Of a stretch of 64,000 nt of DNA, positions 56,376-64,000 are shown in pieces. The notes beneath the pieces are model-generated. The model was not told where the DNA came from, did not search any database, and saw only the letters and a program-made list of their open reading frames with translations. The stretch is from Ursus arctos. Lineage: Eukaryota > Chordata > Mammalia > Carnivora > Ursidae. The position numbers and the translations under genes were made by a program. The stretch covers positions 28,506,313-28,570,312 of the forward strand of contig NW_026622952.1 in NCBI RefSeq assembly GCF_023065955.2. The letters are read 5' to 3'. How positions within the stretch are numbered: position 1 is the first letter of the stretch; the number at the start of each line of letters is the position of its first letter.

Positions 56376-59300
56376 CTACAAAAGACGGGAAAGTCTTTGT
56401 TAATTAAAACTGTTTTTTTTTATCCGTTTAAAGATGCATGAAAGAAACCATAAAAAAACTTAGTATGACCACTATCCCGGGGCCATTTGCAAAAGCATTT
56501 ATATTGCTGTTATTTCTGAGCTTTTATTGTAATTGTGGTATATTCCATATGGGTTCTTTTAAAAATAAAAAAAGATTTATTTATTTATTGGAGAGAGAGA
56601 GAGAGAAAGGGAGGGCGGGGCGGAGGGAGAGGGAGAGTGAGAATCTCAAGCAGACTCCCCGCGGAGTGTGGAGCCCTCTGCACAGCTGGATCTCCTGACC
56701 CTGAGGTCACAGCCCGAGATCTTGACCTGAGCCGAGAACAAAAGTCAGACGCTTAACCAACTGAGCCACCCAGGGTCTTTAAAACATTAACATCACGCTA
56801 ATGAAACTGTTGTATTTACAGCCTCAGAAATAATAAAATAAAAATAATAAATAAAATAATAATAATACATTCTGCTTTTCAAAGAAGGTAGAAATCGAAA
56901 ACCTCAAGAAGGGTCAGGCACTAAAGGGGGAAATTTTTAAGTTACCTTTTTATCTTTTTTCTCAAATTAGGTTTACTAGTTAAGCCAAAATGAATTTTTA
57001 TTGTAGTGTCTGAACCAGGCTTAAGACATTCTGCTTTAGGGGCGCCTGGGTGGCTCAGTCGTTAAACGTCTGCCTTCAGCTCAGGGCGTCATCCCGGCGT
57101 TATGGGATCGAGCCCGTCAGGCTTCTCCGCTGGGAGCCTGCTTCTTCCTCTCCCACTCCCCCTGCTTGTGTTCCCTCTCTCGCTGGCTGTCTCTCTCTGT
57201 CAAATAAATAAATAAATAAATAAATAAATAAATCTTAAAAAAAAAAAGAAATTCTGCTTTAAGGGGAGGCTGGCTGGCTTCGTTGGAAGAGCGTGTGACT
57301 CTTGATCTCAGGGTTGTGAGTTCAAGATCCACATTGGATATAGGGATTACTTAAATAAGAAAAACTTTAAAAGAGAGAGAGATTCTGTTTTAGAAATAAC
57401 AAAATCTTAGGTGTGAAAATATTTCCTGATTCCATTTCTACAACACATCAGAGAAGCTGCATGCCTTTAGAAAATGGGGCATGTTTCCAAATATTTATGA
57501 GCGGACATTAAACAGAAATACGTATTGTGTATGCTCAAAACAAACCGAACCTATTTAACGGAACCAAATGAGTATAAAGCTTAGGTAAGATGAAAAAAAG
57601 AAAATTAAGATCATGGTGGTTATCTTCTTTATAGATAGAACCTAAGTTAAAAAATTATCTGCTTCCACACAAGGTATTTTAAATGTTATGCCGTTATCAG
57701 TTTATATGCCAACAAAAAGATTTTCAGTTTTGTCTATTCCAGGGAAGTGTATTTTTGTGTTTTTAAATGCGCACGTACTCTTACCTTCGTGCTGAAGCAA
57801 TAACCTTTCCACCAAACTGCTAGAAGTGGCTACATCTACAGGTCGCAGAAGCTCTGTGTTCTTGGCATTGATATCTGCTCCGAATTCTAGCAGTAAGCTT
57901 ACGATTTCCGTGCTGGACTGCTGCGCAGCCGCGTGTAATGGAGTGTCCCAATATTTGCCTTTTCGTACATCAGCGCCTACATGTAAATAAGGAATGATGA
58001 TAAATACAAACAAGGACCATTAGACCAGTCAGTTACCTCAGCACAGGTGGAAAGGTGTGACACCAAGAGGACCTCACCGCTGTCTGTGATGAGTTATTTC
58101 TCTCTCTCTCTCTATATATATATACATATACTTCATATATACAAATAGAGATATTAAATCTTAAAACTTGGTACATCTGGGTAGAGAGTACACATGCTTA
58201 TGTTCTCTAATATTTTTTCCTCTATGCTTGAAAGATCCCATAATACACAATATTTTTAAATTTTTTTAAAGTCCCCAAAGTAATCCTATTAACTAGTATT
58301 ATACACAGATATTATGAACAATTAGGTTCACTCATATCTGTTTTCATCATAACTGATATTTCTTAGAATTGTTTAAGAGCTTAATGCTCTTCTTTTCATT
58401 TATTTTGAGGCAATAGAGCTCTTTTGTTTCCTGGAAAACTCATGAATCTAGATGTGTGAGCTATTTAGGTAAAGTGAATATAGATTTTCCTGTCACTTCT
58501 CACTCATATAGAGTAAGTCGGTAAATATATAAAGGCATTGAGCCTCTTTAAGTAGAAAGGCACATTGTATTTCTACACGCAAAGTAATTTTTTAAAAAAA
58601 TCTTATATTTAAAAAAAAACCTTACCTGTTAAATTATTTATTATTGCATAGTTATTTTTTCTTAGTGTGAGTCCTGGCATGTGGTAATCATTCAGTGCAT
58701 ATGCGACAAATAAATACTGTGTGATACTGGAAAGAATGATAACTTCATTTTCCAGTATGTAAGTGGTTAGGACAGGAGAAATATCAGTAAAAATGCATAA
58801 GTCCTTTTCAACTCTGTTTTCTGATACTATCAATAAAACTAATGATGTTTACAAGAAGCAGTACATTTTAGGAGTCCCTTTAGGCCTTCCTGTTACTGTC
58901 AAATCTCAATAAATGTAATCATTTTCATATTTTTTAACAAATATAAAATGTTTAGTGAAAGAATGATAGTCCATAACAAAATCTCCATAGAGAAAACATA
59001 AACTCTGTTGGTTATGTCAATTTTATGGGAGAACAGAGCCTGATAATAACAATCAATCCACAATTACTAACAACACTTTCTCAGTATGTTTTTTACCCAA
59101 TATAAAATATTTCATGGAAAGGATAATATTCATAGCAAAGTAAAAAAAAAGTGACAAAGAATAAACTCTTCTAGTTATACAAATTCATGGGAGATCACAG
59201 CCAGAAAATAACGATGTGCCAATGGTGAGTAGCAGAGGTCACATTTAAGACTCTTACTAGATGTAATGGGAGTGAACTAGCAGAACAGAAACTGCCTACA

Positions 59301-61460
59301 AGAAGCTTATAATTTAGCTAAGATAATGTGAACAACACAGGAAGGGGTTACTAAAACTCTGTCAGTGTATATCGGAGACCAAATGATTGCATTAACAGTA
59401 ATAGAGTAGATATCCATTTACTCATTTTACATATATTTTAGGCCGCTACCACGTGAGAGGCACTGTGGTAGGGAAAGGAGATGATGGGAGAAAGGGCCTA
59501 CTCCACATCCTCAGCAGAGCTCCCATTCTTATAGCGGGAGATGCCGCTATGGTCTCAAAAGATTTGGACAAGTTGCTCAGGAGGCTAAAGCTGAACCTGG
59601 AGGAACTGGTTTGTTTCAAGTAAGAGGAAAAGGCCGTTCAGTCTTTTTAGGGAAAGGGGACAGGACAAAGTCTGGGAAAGCACGTGAGTTCTTATGATTG
59701 GTAGGAAATAAGGTATCTAGGTGATTACTATCCCTAAAATTTCTCTTGATGGATTTATTCATGGATCGATACATATTTTGCAACATTATATTCAACCCTG
59801 AGGTTTTAAATTTTATGGCTTTTATAAGTAGGGCTTTTGGACTTGCGGGGTGAAGCAGAGTTATCAGGAACACAGTTCTTCTATTATTGGTTATATACTT
59901 ACATGCAACAATGCTTAGAATAAAAACATTTTTTTTTCTTTTTTTAATAGCCTCCACACCCAGCATGGAGCTCAATGCAGGGCTTGAACTCACGACCCTG
60001 AGATCAAAACCTCAGCTGATGTCAAGAGATCAAGAGTCGGACGCTTAATTAACTGAGTCACCCAGGTGCCCCAAGAATGCTTTTAGCAGTGAGATATCTT
60101 TATACAGATTATTTAGAGAATTAAATATGGACCTGAATAATTGCTTGTGTATATGGACAGACTGGGAGATGTTTTAAAGAAAATTACCAGCATAAAGAAG
60201 CTTCCGGATGCAGTGGAATTGCTGTGACGTACAAGCCACATACAGAGGCGTTCCCAAATGAGGAATGTCTTGGTCAACGTCGATGCCCCAGGATATCAGT
60301 ATTTCTAGGCATTCATGGTGACCTGCCAACATAAGGTAGAGATGAGTTTACTGTTCTTCAATGCCCACCCCCTTGCACCTCGCCTCATGCTGGTCCCCGC
60401 AGTGACTCATTGGAAAAAAGCTGGAGCACTGCATGTTGCTAAAGAAACTTCCTCCCCTTGTCACTGAATCTGATAACTAAGTTACCTTTACTGGCGGCCT
60501 CGTGGGTGGGAGAAGGAAGACACGACTCCAGCTGGGGTTTGGCACCATATTCCAAAAGAAGTTCCGTGCAGCTGGCACTGCCTTGCGAGCATGCATTGAA
60601 TAACGGAGTCACACCATCTATGGTGATTGCGTTTACCTAAACCAAACCAAAGTTTAAGACTAGATTCAGACTCCTACGTGATTAAATGCGAGGCGTTTAA
60701 AACAGTTACACGATCCAACAGGAATCATTGGGAAAATGTGTGCAGTAAATATGACCAAGTATATTTAGTTCATACACATCAGCAAGCAAGGCTTTTAAGA
60801 GCCAAGAGAGAAACAGAAATATGATGTGGTAGGTAATTTGCAAAAGTAGGCATGCAACTAGTAAATGTCATGAAAATAAATGCATACTCCAGAATCAAAT
60901 ACACAAAAATGAATTCAATGGTTAGGTGCCTTTCACTTAGGAAAACAAGTCCACAAATGTAATGTTGACAAAAGCTGTGATGAGGTGGGTCCTGTTGCTG
61001 GTGGCAGTGTGAATTAGCGAACTTGGAAATTCTCTTTCTGAGAAGTCAGCTAAAGAAAATCATCCAAAAGACGGGCAAACATTTAGGCATAAAGAGGTCC
61101 ACCTATCGCTGTTCAGAATCGTGAAAGCAGGAGAGAACTTAGAGAGCATTCTCTGTTATCATGCAGCAGGCTACCCATTTTTGCAATGACTGGAAATCCT
61201 TCTTAGAGCGCACTGAGAGGACTGAAGCAATGGGACTTTGATTCTGCTATTTTTGAAAACTGCTATGAAGGAAAGACCAGCAAAATGAGAACTCTGCTCG
61301 AGTCTCTTGGTCAGGAGATGTGACGTTATTAATGGTTTTAACAGGTACCTACATTAGCTCCAGCTTCCAGCAGAGTTCTGGCGCACGCCACATGGTCTCC
61401 GAGGCAGGCTTCGTGCAAGGGGGTGACCTGGTCTATGGTTACCGCATTCACATTATAACC
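56248..61460 (-). CDS. ASB5: ASB5, 3' part of gene (last five exons)
   Basis: Ankyrin repeat and SOCS box protein 5. Minus-strand exons 61460-61353, 60636-60486, 60322-60188, 57976-57785 and 56375-56248 give one continuous frame of about 236 codons and a stop. They carry ankyrin repeats (VTPLHEAC, VTPLFNAC, GTPLYVAC, DTPLHAAA) and a C-terminal SOCS box. ASB proteins recruit substrates to Elongin B/C-Cullin 5-Rbx2 ubiquitin ligases; ASB5 is mostly reported from muscle and vascular tissue. The match to human ASB5 (329 residues, remembered) is close throughout. The exons for the N-terminal 90 or so residues are right of the window. Confidence 0.96.
56564..56774 (-). mobile_element. Can-SINE, antisense, in ASB5 intron
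   Basis: Reverse-complement SINE ending aactgagccacccag, flanked by gggttcttttaaaa and gggtctttaaaa. Confidence 0.93.
57039..57248 (+). mobile_element. Can-SINE, first of a tandem pair in ASB5 intron
   Basis: Full-length SINE with a (TAAA)n tail at 57202-57233; flanking attctgcttta on both sides. Confidence 0.95.
57202..57233. repeat. (TAAA)n tail of SINE
   Basis: Eight AAAT units. Confidence 0.92.
57263..57380 (+). mobile_element. Short Can-SINE, second of the pair
   Basis: tRNA-head-only subtype (gactcttgatctcagggttg), starting right after the shared target copy and followed by attctgttttag. Confidence 0.9.
57785..57976 (-). CDS. ASB5: ASB5 exon: last ankyrin repeats
   Basis: Acceptor ttacatgtag, donor GTAAGA. 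It encodes ADVRKGKYWDTPLHAAAQQS and then STEIVSLLLEFGADINAKNT and onward to LVERLLLQHE. Confidence 0.96.
58096..58135. repeat. (CT)n(AT)n microsatellite
   Basis: A tctctctctctc run passing into tatatata in an ASB5 intron. Confidence 0.88.
59930..60072 (-). mobile_element. Can-SINE fragment, antisense
   Basis: T-rich head then cagggcttgaactcacgacc and ending gagtcacccaggtgcccc; lacks the CT-rich middle. Confidence 0.85.
60188..60322 (-). CDS. ASB5: ASB5 exon: ankyrin repeats
   Basis: Acceptor gttggcag, donor GTAATT. It encodes HHECLEILISWGIDVDQDIP and then HLGTPLYVACTSQQ and onward to KLLYAG. It is separated from the upstream exon by a short intron of 163 nt. Confidence 0.95.
60486..60636 (-). 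CDS. ASB5: ASB5 exon: ankyrin repeats
   Basis: Acceptor tttggtttag, donor GTAACT. It encodes VNAITIDGVTPLFNACSQGS and onward to LPSPTHEAASK. Confidence 0.95.
61353..61460 (-). CDS. ASB5: ASB5 exon: ankyrin repeat
   Basis: Acceptor cgtatttag, donor GTAGGT; 36 codons, phase 0. It encodes GYNVNAVTIDQVTPLHEACL and then GDHVACARTLLEAGAN, a complete ankyrin unit. Confidence 0.95.
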
Positions 61461-61765
61461 CTAAATACGACATGAGTCATTTTGAAAGGTGAGCACAAAG
61501 TTATATGAAATCATCTTTACAAATGTCATTAGAGAGGGATATAGAAGATCAAAGACCCCCAGGAAATCAGGTTTAAGTTCAACAGGAGAGACCAATTCCA
61601 ATGGAGAGGCCATAGAGTCGATCAGTTGTCAAAACTCCTCGTTATCGTAACACAACCATATCTAAACCCCAGTGTGCCTTAAGTATTTTGTTTAAGAGAT
61701 TGTGAATATTTTCTTTAAATTCTGCTTCCTTAACTTTCTTTGGTCTTTATGAGTTATTTTGATTG

Positions 61766-61819
61766 TTATTGTTGTTTTGTTGTTTTGTTTTGTTTTGTTT
61801 TGTTTTGTTTTGTTTTGTA
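61766..61819. repeat. (TTTTG)n microsatellite
   Basis: About eight TTTTG units. Confidence 0.95.
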
Positions 61820-61959
61820 GAACTAAAGACTGTTTATAGGCTGGATCACTTGTTTTGACTGGGGCTGTAACACTATAGATGAGTCCAGACTGGGGGAAAA
61901 TACTCTAATTGTAGTAAGCTGCTTCGTGAATTTTTGTCCCTAGATAGCAGTGACAAAGG

Positions 61960-62150
61960 TCTATACTAGTGGTTGAGAGCTCTGAAAACCGAGTTACACT
62001 TGGGTTTGAAGCCCTGTTCCATAATGCAGTAAGTATTTTAATGTGGATGAGTACAATAACCTTTAAATGTGAGGGTCATCATGAGGATTAAATGACATGA
62101 TGAAAGTATAGCAATTACTGTTACGGTGTCGAGCAGATGGAAAGTGTTCC
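61960..62150. repeat. MIR SINE fossil
   Basis: Contains tggttgagagctctgaaaac, atgaggattaaatgacatga and a typical MIR layout. Confidence 0.7.
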
Positions 62151-62763
62151 ACTTTTATTTTATTATCCAATCAAAACCAAATAAATGCTTTAAACAGCCT
62201 TATTCCAGCTAAACTAATGATATCAGACAAAAAATAATGAAATCTTATTAGGACATGAGATTCTTTGCTTTCTTGCTATTTTTGGTAACTCACTGTCTAT
62301 TGACAAGCATACTCAGCACTATAACAGGAAGATTTTCGTGGCCAAATCCCCATAACATTACGCATTACCATGGTCTGTCATACCAGCACGGACAGGAGGA
62401 ATCTTAGATGAAGGCAAGAAAATCACCACCCCAAATCTTCGTCACTAGCAAGCGGCAACTTTTTAGATCCCTTCAGTTACCTTTTCAAAGGTTTCGAAGT
62501 GTCTAGCCAGCAGTCAGACGTGGGGAGCTAATTCCCAAATGCCACACGCTCAGGTGACCAGGTGGCAGACCAACTGTGAAGGTCCGGATTCCCTTTCACG
62601 TCTGGCTTTGGGGACAGCCCCTGACTCTTCCTGCCTGGCATGTCAGTGGATATGAGGATACATGTCGAAAAATATCCTAAGACTGCTCTCTTCTCAGAGA
62701 ACTGCAGGACCGTTTTGGTAGGGGGAGGGGAGAGAGGGGTTACCTTTAGAAATTAGACTTTTC

Positions 62764-62953
62764 TTTTTTTAAGATTTTATTTTATTTATTTGACAGAGGG
62801 AGACAGCGAGAGAGGGAACACAAGCAGGGGGAGTGGGAGAGGAAGAAGCAGGCTCCCAGCGGAGGAGCCTGATGTGGGGCTCGATCCCAGGACTCTGGGA
62901 TCATGCTCTGAGCCAAAGGCAGATGCTTAACGACCAAGCCACCCAGGCACCCC
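62764..62953 (-). mobile_element. Can-SINE, antisense
   Basis: Reverse-complement SINE ending ccacccaggcacccc, flanked by agaaattagactttt and agaaattattgactttt. Confidence 0.95.
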
Positions 62954-63104
62954 AGAAATTATTGACTTTTTTGTGGGTGTTTTTTTTTTTCCCCCATCAA
63001 GTGATGAGCAAACAAAATGATCACATGGTTACCATGGAACTGGAGAAACCTAAAGGAACATCTGGGCCTACATGTTCCTTTTCTAGATAAGAAAATAAAG
63101 GTCA

Positions 63105-63310
63105 GGGGCGCCTGGGTGGCTCAGTTGGCTAAGTGAATGCCTTCGGCTTGGGTCGTGATCTCAGGGTCCTGGGATCAAGCCCCATGTTGGGCTCCCTGTT
63201 CACGGGGGAGCCTGCTTCTCCTTCACCCTCTGCCTGCCACTCCCCCTGCTTGTGCTTGCTCTCTCTTTCTCTCTCTATCAAATAGATAAATAAATTCTTA
63301 AAAAAAAAAG
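63105..63310 (+). mobile_element. Can-SINE
   Basis: ggggcgcctgggtggctcag head, CT-rich body and A tail; flanks aaaataaaggtcag and aaaatgcaggtcag. Confidence 0.94.
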
Positions 63311-63963
63311 GAAAAGAAAATGCAGGTCAGCTAGGTTGTGATTCACTTTAAGTATCAGCCTGGAGTCCTGGATGCCCTGAGTCCCAGGGCAACACCACCT
63401 TTCCTTCCCTCTCAGCCATCTGACAACATCCCTTTCTCCCTGACACTGGGAAGGACTAGGACAATGACTTCCAGATCTGGGTGTACATTTCAATCATGTC
63501 GGAAAATTTTAAAAATGCACAGGCCAACCCAGAATCCTTTCCATGTCAGTAAGGCATCTCTGCTTTTCATTTTTCCACTGATGCGTCTGAGGAGCAGGCA
63601 GGTGGAGAAGCGATTGTTCTGTCCCGTCCGTGGGCTATTCCCCACCACGTGTTACCGATTAATGTAAAAAAGATTGTGTAGGCATCTGCTCTGATGATCC
63701 CTTTCTGGATATTTAATGACTAAAACTTCCTTTGCAATTAGCTGTCCACACTGTATAGAGTTAAGCATATTTGAAGTGCTTAATGGATAACACGTACATC
63801 CAATTACTTCTTGCTGAACTAGATCTACCCGTGAACAAGTATACTGTATGAGAAACTTGAACTATTAAGACATAAGATTATACCGAAATATTTATAAAGA
63901 AATTTCAAAGACAAATGGAAACGAGGGACCTGACTGCTACAGGGGTTAAAACAAAAAAGACTG

Positions 63964-64000
63964 GGGGCACCTGGGTGCCACAGCGGTTAAGCGTCTGCCT
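63964..64000 (+). mobile_element. Can-SINE cut by the window end
   Basis: First 37 bp of a cacagcggttaagcg-type SINE. Confidence 0.9.

Larger units (their letters stand above)
57977..60187 (-). other. ASB5: ASB5 intron
   Basis: AT-rich. Contains the microsatellite at 58096 and a minus-strand SINE fragment (59930-60072). Two diverged similar segments start at about 58900 and 59090 (see findings). No exon recognised. Confidence 0.6.
61461..64000 (-). other. ASB5: ASB5 intron, right edge of window
   Basis: Searched for the preceding ASB5 exon (the ankyrin segment around SPLHEAASQG in human) without success. Contents are SINEs, a TTTTG repeat, a MIR fossil (about 61960-62150) and unassigned sequence. 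Confidence 0.6.

Overview
This window is nuclear DNA from a carnivoran mammal. All coding sequence is split into short exons with GT-AG introns. The introns are full of tRNA-Lys-type Can-SINEs and carnivore L1 3' ends. The dominant SINE subtype (many copies with a 'ggcacagcggttaag' box) is one I associate with bears and seals rather than dogs or cats; that placement is from memory and tentative. There are no bacterial features such as operons, ribosome binding sites, CRISPR arrays or insertion sequences.

Three protein genes can be traced exon by exon, in the order known from human chromosome 4q34: WDR17 (+), SPATA4 (-), ASB5 (-). WDR17 occupies 1-32137 of coding span. Its 5' half lies left of the window, and 18 regular exons plus one 21-nt microexon encode the last WD40 repeats and the alpha-helical C-terminal half, ending at a TGA at 32135-32137. 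The reading frame is continuous across every splice junction. SPATA4 is complete apart from uncertainty at its 3' end. Its ATG is at 48522 in a CpG island, and five exons run leftwards to 39649, followed by a likely sixth exon at 39559 that appears frameshifted relative to human. WDR17 and SPATA4 therefore converge tail to tail across about 7.4 kb. ASB5 contributes its last five exons (61460 down to a stop at 56248), covering ankyrin repeats and the C-terminal SOCS box; its first exons lie beyond the right edge.

The rest is intronic or intergenic sequence. Recognisable repeats include about 20 Can-SINEs (many with clear target-site duplications), about ten 5'-truncated L1 copies, an L1 with a 5' inversion at about 41590-43436, an old antisense endogenous-retrovirus remnant at about 51190-52420, MIR, L2 and hAT/Tigger-type fossils, and several microsatellites.

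The three genes have no known shared pathway: WDR17 is a beta-propeller/solenoid protein of unclear role, SPATA4 is a testis protein with a calponin-homology-like domain, and ASB5 is a substrate receptor of a Cullin-5 ubiquitin ligase. I found no candidate for a new biological system. The points worth a second look are the WDR17 microexon with paired acceptors, retroelements lying almost on top of WDR17 splice signals, the SPATA4 C-terminus, and some clean retrotransposition structures.
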